From: Streptomyces pactum | Lineage (GTDB): Bacteria > Actinomycetota > Actinomycetes > Streptomycetales > Streptomycetaceae | Length of the DNA: 64,000 nt | Assembly (NCBI RefSeq): GCF_002005225.1 | Contig: NZ_CP019724.1 | Coordinates: forward strand, 5,659,501-5,723,500 | Direction of reading: 5' to 3' | Shown: piece after piece, positions 43,971-55,552 of the stretch | Numbering within the stretch: the stretch's first letter is position 1 | How the letters are laid out: every line of letters starts with the position of its first letter | Program-made: the position numbers and the translations under genes | Notes under the pieces: generated by a model | Told to the model about the DNA's origin: nothing | The model's input: the letters and a program-made list of their open reading frames with translations, nothing else | The model's database searches: none

Positions 43971-45494
43971 GTGAGTGACATCCCCGGCGAGAACGACCAG
44001 CCCGACCCCTCCGAGCCCCTCGACTCCTTCGACGAGATCATCGACGCGGAGACGACCCGCGACCCCGACCTCGCTGTCATCGAAGCGGGCAGCCGCACCC
44101 TCCGCACCCAGGGCGGCCCCCCGCAGGCGGACGTGCCCGCGCGTCCCGAGGACCCCGAGGTGGACAAGGCGCTGCGCGAGGTGGAGGCGGAGCTCGCGAC
44201 CCGCTGGGGCGAGACCAAGCTGGAGCCGTCCGTCGCCCGGATCGCCGCGCTGATGGACGTTCTGGGGGACCCGCAGCGGTCGTACCCGTCCATCCACATC
44301 ACGGGGACCAACGGCAAGACCACCACCGCCCGCATGATCGAGGCCCTGCTCGGCGCCTTCGAGCTGCGCACCGGGCGGTACACCTCGCCGCACGTGCAGT
44401 CCGTCACCGAGCGGATCAGCCTGGACGGCGCGGCGATCCCCGCCGAGCGTTTCATCGAGACGTACGAGGACATCAAGCCGTACGTCGAGATGGTCGACGC
44501 CCGGCAGGAGCACCGGCTGTCCTTCTTCGAGGTGCTGACCGGCATGGCGTACGCCGCGTTCGCCGACGCGCCCGTGGACGTGGCCGTCGTCGAGGTCGGC
44601 ATGGGCGGCTCCTGGGACGCCACCAACGTCATCGACGGGGACGTGGCCGTCGTCACCCCCATCGACCTGGACCACACCGACCGGCTCGGCGGGACGCCCG
44701 GCGCGATCGCGACCGAGAAGGCCGGGATCGTCAAGCAGGACGCCACCGTGATCCTGGCCCAGCAGCCGGTGGACGCGGCGCAGGTGCTGCTGAAGAAGGC
44801 CGTGGACGTCAACGCCACCGTGGCGCGCGAGGGGCTGGAGTTCGGCGTCGTCGCCCGGCAGGTCGCCGTCGGCGGGCAACTGATGACCCTGCGCGGGCTC
44901 GGCGGCGAGTACACCGAGGTGTACCTGCCGCTGCACGGCGCCCACCAGGCGCACAACGCGGCGGTCGCGCTGGCCGCCGTGGAGGCGTTCTTCGGCGTCG
45001 GGGAGCAGCGTCCCGAGCCGCTGGACATCGACACCGTGCGCAAGGCCTTCGCCGCGGTCGCCTCACCGGGGCGGATGGAGGTGGTGCGGCGCTCGCCGAC
45101 CGTGGTGCTGGACGCCGCGCACAATCCGGCCGGGGCCCGGGTCACCGCCGAGGCGGTCGGGGAGGCCTTCCAGTTCAGCCGGCTCATCGGCGTGGTCGGC
45201 GCGAGCGGCGACAAGAACGTGCGGGGGCTGCTGGAGGCCTTCGAGCCGGTCTTCGCCGAGGTCGTCGTCACCCAGAACTCCAGCCACCGCGCGATGGACG
45301 CCGACGAGCTGGCCGCAATCGCCGTCGAGGTGTTCGGCGAGGACCGGGTCCAGGTCGAGCCGCGACTGCCGGACGCCCTGGAGGCCGCGATCACGCTGGC
45401 CGAGGAGGAGGGCGAGTTCGCGGGCGGCGGTGTGCTCGTCACCGGTTCCGTCATCACCGTCGGCGAGGCCCGACTGCTCCTCGGGAGGGGCTGA
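43971..45494 (+). CDS. folC: Bifunctional folylpolyglutamate/dihydrofolate synthase, 507 aa
   Basis: Mur-ligase-fold enzyme that adds glutamate to folates and dihydropteroate. The ATP loop is HITGTNGKTTTARMIEALL; the central FEVLTGMAYAAFADAPVDVAVVEVGMGGSWDATNVI and the C-terminal DAAHNPAGARVTAEAV motif are canonical. The first 65 residues (acidic) are an N-terminal extension common in Streptomyces. The GTG at 43971 was chosen; longer frames run back through the valS terminator. The DUF4233 gene follows after 6 bp, an established pairing in actinobacteria. Confidence 0.95.
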   Translation: MSDIPGENDQPDPSEPLDSFDEIIDAETTRDPDLAVIEAGSRTLRTQGGPPQADVPARPEDPEVDKALREVEAELATRWGETKLEPSVARIAALMDVLGDPQRSYPSIHITGTNGKTTTARMIEALLGAFELRTGRYTSPHVQSVTERISLDGAAIPAERFIETYEDIKPYVEMVDARQEHRLSFFEVLTGMAYAAFADAPVDVAVVEVGMGGSWDATNVIDGDVAVVTPIDLDHTDRLGGTPGAIATEKAGIVKQDATVILAQQPVDAAQVLLKKAVDVNATVAREGLEFGVVARQVAVGGQLMTLRGLGGEYTEVYLPLHGAHQAHNAAVALAAVEAFFGVGEQRPEPLDIDTVRKAFAAVASPGRMEVVRRSPTVVLDAAHNPAGARVTAEAVGEAFQFSRLIGVVGASGDKNVRGLLEAFEPVFAEVVVTQNSSHRAMDADELAAIAVEVFGEDRVQVEPRLPDALEAAITLAEEEGEFAGGGVLVTGSVITVGEARLLLGRG

Positions 45495-45500
45495 GAATCC

Positions 45501-45857
45501 GTGCGTACGCTCTGTGCTTCTACTCTGATCGGCGAGTTCTTCGTGATCGGCTTCGCCGGACTGGTCGCCATGAAGGACCCGGACCTGTCGGTGACGACGG
45601 TGTGGACGGTCAGCGGCATCGCGATGTTCCTGTGCGTGGCGCTGTGCGGCTTCGTGACCCGGCCCGGCGGCATCGCCTTCGGCTGGGCCCTGCAGGTCGC
45701 CCTGATCGCCTCGGGCTTCGTCGTGCCGTCCATGTTCTTCCTGGGCGCGATCTTCGCCGCCCTGTGGTGGGCCTCCGTGCACTACGGGCGGAAGATCGAC
45801 GAGGCGAAGGCGAGGTTCGCCGCCCAGGCCGAGGCCTCCGCGCCCGACGCGGCCTGA
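45501..45857 (+). CDS. DUF4233 membrane protein, 118 aa
   Basis: Four hydrophobic segments (TLIGEFFVIGFAGLVAM, VWTVSGIAMFLCVALCGFV, GWALQVALIASGFVV, FFLGAIFAALWWASVHYG) in 118 residues. The family is found directly downstream of folC in actinobacteria and its function is unknown. GTG at 45501 starts 6 bp after folC and both are one transcript. The C-terminus is a short soluble Ala/Glu-rich tail. Confidence 0.87.
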   Translation: MRTLCASTLIGEFFVIGFAGLVAMKDPDLSVTTVWTVSGIAMFLCVALCGFVTRPGGIAFGWALQVALIASGFVVPSMFFLGAIFAALWWASVHYGRKIDEAKARFAAQAEASAPDAA

Positions 45858-45867
45858 ACGTCCGCGC

Positions 45868-45987
45868 GACGCCGTCCGAGCGCTCAGGCGCGACGCCGTC
45901 CGAGCGCTCGCGTTCGACGCCGTCCGAGCGCTTCGACGCGACGCCGTCCGAGCGCTTCGACGCGACGCCGTCCGAGCCCTCGCCTGA
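45868..45987. repeat. Five 24-bp tandem repeats before ndk
   Basis: GACGCCGTCCGAG recurs at 45868, 45892, 45916, 45940 and 45964, a strict 24-bp period with minor changes between (CGCTC, CGCTT, CCCTC). It fills most of the DUF4233-ndk gap and contains no gene. Confidence 0.95.
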
Positions 45988-46066
45988 CGGTGCGCGACGG
46001 GCGCCGCGACACGCCCGGTAACCTCAGTCATCACTTCGCACAACCGCACATCCTCAAGGAGCCCTC

Positions 46067-46480
46067 GTGACCCAGCGCAGCCTCGTCCTCCTCAAGCCCG
46101 ACGCCGTCCGTCGTGGCCTGACCGGCGAGATCATCAGCCGTATCGAGCGCAAGGCCGGCTGGCAGATCACCGCGCTGGAACTGCGCACCCTGGACGCCGA
46201 GACGCTGGAACAGCACTACGGCGAGCACAAGGGCAAGCCGTTCTACGAGCCGCTGGTCGAGTTCATGGCGTCCGGTCCCGTCGTCGCCATGGTCGTCGAG
46301 GGCGAGCGGGTCATCGAGGGCGTGCGCGCGCTGGCCGGCCCGACCGACCCGATCGCGGCGGCCCCCGGCTCCATCCGCGGGGACTTCGGAGTGATCGTCC
46401 GGGAGAACCTGATCCACGCCTCCGACTCCGAGGAGTCCGCCGAGCGCGAGCTGAAGATCTTCTTCCCCGGCCGGGCCTGA
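46067..46480 (+). CDS. ndk: Nucleoside diphosphate kinase, 137 aa
   Basis: Transfers the gamma-phosphate between nucleoside triphosphates via a phospho-His. SLVLLKPDAVRRGLTGEII is the first strand and helix; the catalytic His is in NLIHASDSEESAERELKIFF. Standard length and ends. GTG at 46067 has AAGGAG 6 nt upstream. The tandem repeat block just upstream means its promoter is either within or at the 3' edge of the repeats. Confidence 0.97.
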   Translation: MTQRSLVLLKPDAVRRGLTGEIISRIERKAGWQITALELRTLDAETLEQHYGEHKGKPFYEPLVEFMASGPVVAMVVEGERVIEGVRALAGPTDPIAAAPGSIRGDFGVIVRENLIHASDSEESAERELKIFFPGRA

Positions 46481-46550
46481 TCCTCCCTCCGGACACGCCG
46501 GACGCATCTTTTTTCTGACGCCGCGTCAGCCGGATGGCCCGCGACGGACC

Positions 46551-46578
46551 AGGGCGGTCGCGTAGAAGCGACCGCCCT
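46551..46578. terminator. ndk terminator
   Basis: AGGGCGGTCGC (46551-46561) and GCGACCGCCCT (46568-46578), perfect 11-bp stem with 6-nt loop. Confidence 0.85.
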
Positions 46579-46787
46579 GTGGCATATGCGCGCCTGATCG
46601 GGGGAACGGATGCCCCCGTTGGCCCGTCTCCACAAGCGAGGCGGTGCGCCATCTGCTGACAATGGCGAAGACCCTCGCGCAGTGTTCGCGAAAGCGCGTC
46701 TACGATGGAAGCCTCCACGCGTCACTGCACCCACTTCGCCTACCTGAAAAGCCCTCAAAAGCTCCTGGGAAGGCCAGTCGAATCCTG

Positions 46788-47819
46788 ATGGGGAACTCAA
46801 TGTCGTTCATCGGCCGTGACATGGCTGTCGACCTCGGGACCGCCAACACGCTGGTGTACGTCAGGGGTCGCGGGATCGTACTCAACGAGCCGTCCGTCGT
46901 CGCGATCAACACCAATACCGGTGGCATCCTCGCGGTCGGCGCCGAAGCGAAGAAGATGATCGGGCGCACGCCGGGCAACATCGTTGCCGTGCGCCCGCTG
47001 AAGGACGGCGTCATCGCCGACTTCGAGATCACCGAGCGGATGCTCCGCTACTTCATCCTGAAGATCCACAAGCGGCGGTATCTGGCTCGTCCGCGGGTCG
47101 TCGTCTGTGTGCCCTCGGGCATCACCGGTGTCGAGCGCCGCGCCGTCATCGAGGCGTCGTCCCAAGCCGGCGCCCGTCAGGTGCACATCATCGAGGAGCC
47201 CATGGCCGCGGCCATCGGCTCCGGCCTGCCGGTCCACGAGGCCACGGGCAACATGGTGGTCGACATCGGCGGCGGCACCACGGAGGTCGCGGTCATCTCG
47301 CTCGGCGGCATCGTCACCGCCCAGTCCATCCGCGTCGCGGGTGACGAGCTGGACAACGCGATCATCCAGCACGTGAAGAAGGAGTACAGCCTTCTGCTGG
47401 GCGAGCGCACGGCCGAACAGATCAAGATCACGATCGGTTCGGCGTACGACCTCGACTCCGACGAGCACACCGAAATCCGCGGGCGGGACCTCGTGTCCGG
47501 ACTGCCCAAGACCGTCGTCATCTCCGCCGCCGAAGTGCGCAAGGCGATCGAGGAGCCGGTCAACGCGATCGTCGACGCCGTCAAGACGACCCTCGACAAG
47601 TGTCCGCCGGAGCTGTCCGGCGACATCATGGACCGGGGCATCGTCCTGACCGGCGGCGGCGCGCTGCTGCGCGGGCTGGACGAACGGCTGCGCCGGGAGA
47701 CCGGAATGCCCATCCACATCGCCGAGGACCCGCTCGACAGCGTCGCGCTCGGCTCCGGCAAGTGCGTCGAGGAGTTCGAGGCGCTCCAGCAGGTGCTGGA
47801 CGCCCAGCCCCGCAGATGA
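46788..47819 (+). CDS. mreB: Rod-shape/spore-wall actin homologue MreB, 343 aa
   Basis: Actin-like ATPase organising cell-wall synthesis; in Streptomyces it acts mainly in aerial hyphae and spore walls. The phosphate-1 loop [15 protein letters not shown], phosphate-2 [19 protein letters not shown] and adenosine [15 protein letters not shown] motifs are in order. ATG at 46788 gives [11 protein letters not shown]; an ATG at 46800 has a closer GGGGAA site, so the start could be 4 residues later. First gene of mre-pbp2-rodA. Confidence 0.96.
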   Translation: MGNSMSFIGRDMAVDLGTANTLVYVRGRGIVLNEPSVVAINTNTGGILAVGAEAKKMIGRTPGNIVAVRPLKDGVIADFEITERMLRYFILKIHKRRYLARPRVVVCVPSGITGVERRAVIEASSQAGARQVHIIEEPMAAAIGSGLPVHEATGNMVVDIGGGTTEVAVISLGGIVTAQSIRVAGDELDNAIIQHVKKEYSLLLGERTAEQIKITIGSAYDLDSDEHTEIRGRDLVSGLPKTVVISAAEVRKAIEEPVNAIVDAVKTTLDKCPPELSGDIMDRGIVLTGGGALLRGLDERLRRETGMPIHIAEDPLDSVALGSGKCVEEFEALQQVLDAQPRR

Positions 47820-47834
47820 CGTAACACTTCGGTT

Positions 47835-47868
47835 CCGCCGTACGAGACGATCTCCTCTCGTGCGGCGG
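47835..47868. terminator. Hairpin between mreB and mreC
   Basis: 13-bp stem (47835-47847 with 47856-47868) with one G-U pair, 8-nt loop, 15 bp after the mreB stop. May attenuate transcription into mreC-mreD-pbp2-rodA. Confidence 0.7.
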
Positions 47869-48002
47869 ATCGTTGATATAGAGGCATCAGTGCCGTGAGT
47901 GCCGCAAGTACCGCGCTTGTTACCTCACGTACTGGATCTCCTGAATTCCTGAACACCGCCACGTAATTCCCGAATTCGACGAGGAAGGCACGGCCGCCGC
48001 AC

Positions 48003-49004
48003 GTGAGGGACACGAAAGAGAGCCGGCTGCTCCTGGTGCTGCTGATCGCCATCGCGTTCGCACTGATCACGGTGGACATCCGCGGTGGGGAGGACTCACC
48101 GGTCGACGGTGCCCGGCAGGCCGCGGCCACCGTCTTCGGCCCGATCGAGAACGGGGTGTCGTCCGCGGTCGACCCGGTCGGCAACGCGATCTCCGCGATC
48201 CGCGACTCCGGCGACCGGCACGACCGCCTCGCCGAACTCGAGACGCAGAACGCGGCTCTGAAGGCGAAGCTCGGCAGCGACGAGCGCGGCCGCAGCCGCC
48301 TGAAGCAGTTCGACAAGATGCTCGGACTCGCCGGCGCCGGCCAGTACGGCATCAAGGGCGCCCAGGTCATCGCCATAGGAGCCGCCCAGGGCTTCTCCTG
48401 GACCATCACCATCGACGCCGGCGCGAACGACGGCATCAAGCGCGACATGACCGTCCTCAACGGCGACGGCCTCGTCGGCCGCGTGACCACCGTCGGCCCG
48501 AACACCGCCACCGTGCTGCTCGCCAACGACCCCGACTTCACCGTCGGCACCCGGATGGAGGCCAGCGACGAACTCGGCTTCGCCTCCGGCCAGGGCGGCC
48601 GCCCCCTGCGCGTCGAACTCCTCAACGGCAAGGCCGACGTCAAGAAGGGCGACCGCCTGGTCACCTTCGGCTCCCAGGCCGACAAGCCGTTCGTCCCCGG
48701 CGTACCCGTCGGCGTCGTCTCCCGCGTCGACCCCTCCGGCGGCGACCTGACCCGCACCCTCGACGTCACACCGTTCGTCAGCTTCACCAAGCTCGACATC
48801 GTCGGCGTCGTCGTCCAGGCCCCGCAGAAGGACCCGCGCGACACGGTGCTCCCGGACAAGCCGAAGCCGAAGCCCACGCCGACCGTCACGGTGACCGTGA
48901 CCCCGTCCGCCGGGGCCCCCGTCGACGGCCAGTCGTCGAACGAAGAGAACGAGCAGACCGAGCAGAACCAGCAGACCGAGCAGAACCAGCAGAACGAGCA
49001 GTAG
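48003..49004 (+). CDS. mreC: Rod-shape-determining protein MreC, 333 aa
   Basis: Bitopic protein linking MreB to penicillin-binding proteins. A single transmembrane helix (LLLVLLIAIAFALITV) near the N-terminus, a coiled coil (LAELETQNAALKAKLGS), then two beta-barrel subdomains (GAQVIAIGAAQGFSWTITIDAGANDGIKRDM). C-terminal tail of about 50 residues is Lys/Pro- then Glu/Gln/Asn-rich (EENEQTEQNQQTEQNQQ), a Streptomyces addition made of a short DNA repeat. GTG at 48003. Confidence 0.95.
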   Translation: MRDTKESRLLLVLLIAIAFALITVDIRGGEDSPVDGARQAAATVFGPIENGVSSAVDPVGNAISAIRDSGDRHDRLAELETQNAALKAKLGSDERGRSRLKQFDKMLGLAGAGQYGIKGAQVIAIGAAQGFSWTITIDAGANDGIKRDMTVLNGDGLVGRVTTVGPNTATVLLANDPDFTVGTRMEASDELGFASGQGGRPLRVELLNGKADVKKGDRLVTFGSQADKPFVPGVPVGVVSRVDPSGGDLTRTLDVTPFVSFTKLDIVGVVVQAPQKDPRDTVLPDKPKPKPTPTVTVTVTPSAGAPVDGQSSNEENEQTEQNQQTEQNQQNEQ

Positions 49005-49017
49005 GAGCTTTCACCCC

Positions 49018-49689
49018 ATGCGCGTCAACCGGATCCTGCTGTCCGTCTCCCTCGTCGTCGTCGCCCTGGTGCTCCAGGTGAGCGTCCTCGCCCGCCTCCA
49101 CCTGCCCGGCGCCGTCCCCGACCTGCTGCTCCTCACCGTCCTCGGCCTCGCCCTGGTCTACGGCCACGTCGGCGGCGCCCTCGTCGGCTTCGGCGCCGGA
49201 CTCCTCGCCGACCTCGCCCCGCCCGCCGACCACGCCGCCGGCCGCTACGCCCTCGTCCTCTGCGTCGTCGGCTACCTCGCCGGCCTCGCCAAACCGGAGA
49301 ACGGCAGGCTCAGGTCGGCCACCGGCCCCATGGCCGTCGTGGTCGTCGCCGCCATCGGCACCACCCTGCTCTACGCCGGCGTCGGCGCCCTCGTCGGCGA
49401 CACCACCGCCCGCCACGTCGGCCTGCCCAGCCTGCTGTTCACCGCCGCCCTGTACGACCTGCTGCTCGCGCCCTTCGTCGTCCCCGGCATCATGGCCCTG
49501 GCCAGACGTGCCGAGAACGACCCGCTCGCCGACACCAACTCCGCCGGCCAGAACACCGACATCGCCTCCGGCTGGCTCTCCGGCGGCACCGGCCTGCGCA
49601 TCGGCGGCCAGCGCAACGGACTGCGGGTGAAGGCGGCGCGGGCGCGGGTCGCCCGGGCCGGCCGCATCAAGGGGGTCAAGCGGCTGTGA
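49018..49689 (+). CDS. mreD: Rod-shape-determining protein MreD, 223 aa
   Basis: Integral membrane partner of MreC with five to six hydrophobic segments (RILLSVSLVVVALVLQVSVLARL, PDLLLLTVLGLALVYGHVGGALVGFGAGLLADL). The C-terminal 60 residues are soluble and basic, longer than in rods. ATG at 49018 lies 13 bp after mreC, with AGGAGC upstream. Confidence 0.93.
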   Translation: MRVNRILLSVSLVVVALVLQVSVLARLHLPGAVPDLLLLTVLGLALVYGHVGGALVGFGAGLLADLAPPADHAAGRYALVLCVVGYLAGLAKPENGRLRSATGPMAVVVVAAIGTTLLYAGVGALVGDTTARHVGLPSLLFTAALYDLLLAPFVVPGIMALARRAENDPLADTNSAGQNTDIASGWLSGGTGLRIGGQRNGLRVKAARARVARAGRIKGVKRL

Positions 49690-49796
49690 CGACGCGGCAG
49701 GACACCAGGACCACGCACTTCACCAGGGGGAGGCAGCCGAAGTGACGCACTCCCACCCGTCGCCCGCCACCAGCCTCAACGGAATGGGCCGCGCCC

Positions 49797-52094
49797 ATGA
49801 CTAACATCCCGGAGACCGGCCGCAGCACCCGCGTCCAGACCCGGCTCGTCGTCATCCAGATCCTCGTCCTCTCCCTCCTCGCCACCCTCGGCGGCCGGCT
49901 CTGGTACCTCCAGATCCGCCAGGGCGACGAGTACGCCGCGGAGGCCTCCGGCAACCACGTCCAGCAGGTCGTCCAGCCCGCGCCCCGCGGCTCCATCCTG
50001 GACGCCCGCGGCGTGGCGCTCGCCGACAACGAGACCCGCCTCGTCGTCTCCGCCTCCCGCACCGACCTGCTGAAGATGAAGGACGACGGCAAGGCCGTCC
50101 TCACCAAGCTCGCCGGCGTCCTCGGCATGAAGCCCCAGGAGGTCATGGACAAGGTCCGGCTGTGCGACGCCGAGACCCCCCAGCCCTGCTGGAACGGCTC
50201 GCCCTACCAGCCGATCCCCGTCACCGACGAGGCCACTCCCAAGCAGGCCCTCCAGATCCGCGAGCGCGCCGAGGACTTCCCCGGCATCACCGCCGAACCC
50301 GAGGCCCTGCGCCGCTACGCCGGCCCCGGCGGGTCCAACACCGCGCAGGTCCTCGGCTACCTCTCGCCGGTCACCGACGAGGAGATCCAGGAAGCCCAGG
50401 ACACCGACTCGCCCTTCCTGCGCTCGGACCAGGTCGGCCGCTCCGGCCTGGAACGCCAGTACGACAAGGCACTGCGCGGCAAGGCCGGCGTCACCCGCTA
50501 CGAGGTCGACAACCTCGGCCGCGTCATCGGCGAGGCCGAGTCCGACCCCGGCGTACCCGGCTCCAACCTCGTCACCAGCATCGACGCCCGCGTCCAGCGA
50601 GTCGCCGAGTACGAGCTGAACGAGGCCATGAAGGAAGCCCGCAAGCAGTACGACGACAACACCGGCGAGAACTACAAGGCCGACGCCGGCGCCGTCGTGG
50701 TCATGGAGGCCAAGACCGGCCGCGTCGTCGCCATGGCCTCCAACCCGGCGTACGACCCCAACGCCTGGGTCGGCGGCATCTCCGCCGCCGACTACAAGAA
50801 GCTCACCGGCAAGGACTCCAACTACCCGCTGCTCAACCGCGCCACCCAGGGCCAGGCGGCCCCCGGCTCGATCTTCAAGGTCATCTCCACGTCCGCCGCG
50901 GTCGAAGCGGGCTACGACTTCGACGGCCGCTACGACTGCTCCAGCTCCTACTCCGTCGGCGGCCAGGTCTTCAAGAACTACGAGTCCGCCAGCTACGGCC
51001 CGATCAGCCTCGGCCGCGCCCTCGAACTCTCCTGCGACACCGTCTACTACCGCCTGGCCCACCAGGAGTGGAAGAAGGACGGCGGCAACAACCCGAAGAA
51101 CCCCAACGACTACTTCTACAAGGCCGCCCACGAGTTCGGCCTCGGCGAGAAGACCGGCATCGACCTCCCCAACGAGGTCACCGGACGCGTCCCCGACCGC
51201 CAGTGGAAGCAGGACTACTGGAAGGCCAACAAGGACGCCTGGTGCAAGTCCGGCAAGAAGGACGGCACCTACGTCGAGAAGCTCGCCTACGAGGGCTGCC
51301 TCGAAGGCAACAAGATGCGCGCCGGTGACGCCATCAACTACTCCATCGGCCAGGGCGACACCCTCACCACCCCCATCCAGATGGCCACCATCTACGCGGC
51401 CATCTCCAACGGCGGAACCCTGTACGACCCGAGCATCGGCAAGGCGATCGTCAGCCCCGACGGCAAGGAGATCCGCGCGATCGAGCCCGAGGCCCACGGC
51501 AAGCTGCCGATAAGCAAGACCACCCTGGCCAAGATGGACGAGGCACTCGCCGGCGTCGCCACCCGCGGCACCGCCGCCTGGCGGTTCGCCCAGGTCGGCT
51601 GGCCCCAGGACGAGATCCCGATGCACGCCAAGACCGGCACGGCCGAGGTCCACGGCAAGCAGACCACCTCCTGGTTCGCCACGTACACCGACGAGTACGC
51701 GATCGTCATGACGATCTCCCAGGGCGGTACCGGCTCCGGCGCCTCCGGACCCGCCGTCCGCAACATCTACGACGCGCTGTACGGCGTCTCGGACGACGGG
51801 GACATCGACAAGAAGAAGGCACTGCTGCCCGAGCCGCAGGCGAAGCTCCCGACGATCAAGACGGACGGAACCATCCCCGCGCCGAAGATCCCCAAGGACG
51901 TCGTCAAGGACCTGCTGCCGGACGAGAAGGCCTCCCCGGAGGAGGAGTACGCCCCCGTCGACGGACAGGAGCAGGGAACGACGCCCCCCACGCAGAACGG
52001 CGACAACCGCGACACACGCCGCCACCGACGGCGCGGCGGCGGGGGCCGGCGCGGCAGGACGGGCGGAAGCGGAAGCCGGAGGGCACGCGCATGA
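49797..52094 (+). CDS. Penicillin-binding protein 2 (class B transpeptidase), 765 aa
   Basis: Peptidoglycan D,D-transpeptidase of the elongation complex. An N-terminal membrane anchor (LVVIQILVLSLLATLGGRLWYLQI), the PBP dimerisation domain starting RGSILDARGVALADN, then the penicillin-binding domain with SxxK (SIFK in APGSIFKV), the SIGQGD loop and KTGTAE. The C-terminal 60 residues are Pro/Asp-rich then Arg/Gly-rich (RRHRRRGGGGRRGRTGG) and look dispensable. ATG at 49797 is 107 bp after mreD. Its TGA overlaps the rodA ATG (ATGA), so the two are coupled. Confidence 0.95.
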   Translation: MTNIPETGRSTRVQTRLVVIQILVLSLLATLGGRLWYLQIRQGDEYAAEASGNHVQQVVQPAPRGSILDARGVALADNETRLVVSASRTDLLKMKDDGKAVLTKLAGVLGMKPQEVMDKVRLCDAETPQPCWNGSPYQPIPVTDEATPKQALQIRERAEDFPGITAEPEALRRYAGPGGSNTAQVLGYLSPVTDEEIQEAQDTDSPFLRSDQVGRSGLERQYDKALRGKAGVTRYEVDNLGRVIGEAESDPGVPGSNLVTSIDARVQRVAEYELNEAMKEARKQYDDNTGENYKADAGAVVVMEAKTGRVVAMASNPAYDPNAWVGGISAADYKKLTGKDSNYPLLNRATQGQAAPGSIFKVISTSAAVEAGYDFDGRYDCSSSYSVGGQVFKNYESASYGPISLGRALELSCDTVYYRLAHQEWKKDGGNNPKNPNDYFYKAAHEFGLGEKTGIDLPNEVTGRVPDRQWKQDYWKANKDAWCKSGKKDGTYVEKLAYEGCLEGNKMRAGDAINYSIGQGDTLTTPIQMATIYAAISNGGTLYDPSIGKAIVSPDGKEIRAIEPEAHGKLPISKTTLAKMDEALAGVATRGTAAWRFAQVGWPQDEIPMHAKTGTAEVHGKQTTSWFATYTDEYAIVMTISQGGTGSGASGPAVRNIYDALYGVSDDGDIDKKKALLPEPQAKLPTIKTDGTIPAPKIPKDVVKDLLPDEKASPEEEYAPVDGQEQGTTPPTQNGDNRDTRRHRRRGGGGRRGRTGGSGSRRARA

Positions 52095-53290
52095 CCGGGA
52101 CCAACAGCTTCCAGGTCTCCGGATACGGACCGGAGAAGGCCGGCTGGACCCGGCTCTTCGCCCGCGACTCGATGGCGCGCCGGCTCGACTGGCCGATACT
52201 GCTGGCCGCCGTCGCGCTCTCGCTGATGGGCTCCCTGCTCGTCTACTCCGCGACCCGCAACCGCACCGAGCTCAACCAGGGCGACCCCTACTACTTCCTG
52301 ACCCGGCACCTGCTGAACACCGGCATCGGGCTCGCCCTGATGATCGCCACCGTCTGGCTCGGCCACCGCGCCCTGCGCACCGCCGTGCCGGTCCTCTACG
52401 GCGCGTCCGTGTTCCTGATCCTGCTGGTGCTCACACCGCTCGGCTCGACCATCAACGGCGCCCACTCCTGGATCAAACTCCCCGGCGGCTTCTCCCTGCA
52501 GCCCTCGGAGTTCGTGAAGATCACGATCATCCTGGGCATGGCGATGCTGCTCGCTGCCCGCGTCGACGCGGGGGACCGGCCCCACCCGGACCACCGGACC
52601 GTGCTCCAGGCCCTGGGCCTGGCCACCGTGCCGATGCTGATCGTGATGCTCATGCCCGACCTCGGCTCGGTCATGGTCATGGTCATCATCGTGCTGGGCG
52701 TACTGCTCGCCTCCGGCGCCACCAACCGCTGGGTGTTCGGACTCATCGGCGCCGGAACCGCCGGCGCGCTCGCCGTCTGGCAGCTCGGCATCCTCGACGA
52801 CTACCAGATCGCCCGTTTCGCCGCCTTCGCCAACCCGGAACTCGACCCGGCGGGCGTCGGCTACAACACCAACCAGGCACGCATCGCGATCGGCTCCGGC
52901 GGCCTCACCGGCTCCGGCCTCTTCAACGGCTCGCAGACCACCGGCCGCTTCGTCCCCGAGCAGCAGACCGACTTCGTTTTCACGGTCGCCGGAGAGGAGC
53001 TCGGCTTCCTCGGCGCGGGCCTCATCATCGCCCTGCTCGGCGTGGTGCTCTGGCGCGGCTGCAAGATCGCCCGCGAGACCACCGACCTGTACGGGACGAT
53101 CGTCGCCGCCGGGATCGTCGCCTGGTTCGCCTTCCAGACCTTCGAGAACATCGGCATGACGCTCGGCATCATGCCGGTCACCGGCCTGCCGCTGCCCTTC
53201 GTGTCGTACGGCGGCTCGTCGATGTTCGCCGTGTGGCTGGCGGTCGGACTGCTCCAGTCGATCACGGTGCAAAGACCCATGTCCGCCTGA
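52091..53290 (+). CDS. rodA: RodA/FtsW-family (SEDS) glycosyltransferase, 399 aa
   Basis: Polytopic membrane peptidoglycan polymerase acting with PBP2. Ten transmembrane helices, the GAHSWIKLPGGFSLQPSEFVKI signature, VPMLIVMLMPDLGSVMV, and PVTGLPLPFVSYGGSSM near the C-terminus are the SEDS family marks, with the catalytic Asp in the second block. The start overlaps the pbp2 stop by 4 bp. It is called sfr in S. coelicolor. Confidence 0.95.
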   Translation: MTGTNSFQVSGYGPEKAGWTRLFARDSMARRLDWPILLAAVALSLMGSLLVYSATRNRTELNQGDPYYFLTRHLLNTGIGLALMIATVWLGHRALRTAVPVLYGASVFLILLVLTPLGSTINGAHSWIKLPGGFSLQPSEFVKITIILGMAMLLAARVDAGDRPHPDHRTVLQALGLATVPMLIVMLMPDLGSVMVMVIIVLGVLLASGATNRWVFGLIGAGTAGALAVWQLGILDDYQIARFAAFANPELDPAGVGYNTNQARIAIGSGGLTGSGLFNGSQTTGRFVPEQQTDFVFTVAGEELGFLGAGLIIALLGVVLWRGCKIARETTDLYGTIVAAGIVAWFAFQTFENIGMTLGIMPVTGLPLPFVSYGGSSMFAVWLAVGLLQSITVQRPMSA

Positions 53291-53393
53291 GCGCGGCCCC
53301 GCCGGACCGGGCGGGCCGCGCGCGGTTCGGGGGACCCGCTCCGCCGGGTTAGGCTGAATGGTCCCCCTTGTCAGCACACAAAGGTCCCGTGAG

Positions 53394-55343
<1,950 letters not shown>

Positions 55344-55354
55344 CCAGCGGAAAC

Positions 55355-55552
55355 GTGAGTCCTGGGACGAGCGAGCCGCTCCACCGCATCGCTGACGCTG
55401 TGGCTGACGTCACAGAGTCGGATGCGGTGACGGTGCTGACCTCGCTCGGCTTCCAGCAGGATCGGCGGCAGCCGGCGAAGGAGACACTGAGAACGCCGCT
55501 ACCGCCGCCTGGTGCGCCTTCGGACGTATCGCTGGACGTGGAGTGGGTGTGA
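55355..55552 (+). CDS. Small hypothetical protein, 65 aa
   Basis: GTG at 55355, 12 bp after the radical SAM stop, encodes SPGTSEPLHRIADAVADVTESDAVTVLTSLGFQQDRRQPAKETLRTPLP. A helical and acidic protein without a recognised motif. Reading is supported by spacing and by the absence of an alternative frame of similar quality. Lies at the left end of the accessory insertion. Confidence 0.45.
   Translation: MSPGTSEPLHRIADAVADVTESDAVTVLTSLGFQQDRRQPAKETLRTPLPPPGAPSDVSLDVEWV

Noticed and set aside
41096..45733. 1,545-codon minus-strand frame opposite valS and folC
   Set aside because: Both plus-strand genes are certain from their motifs; the antisense frame has no domain.
45063..46049. Minus-strand frame with an 8-residue repeat (TASRRSAR) before ndk
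   Set aside because: It is the translation of the 24-bp tandem repeat; the rest lies antisense to folC and the DUF4233 gene.
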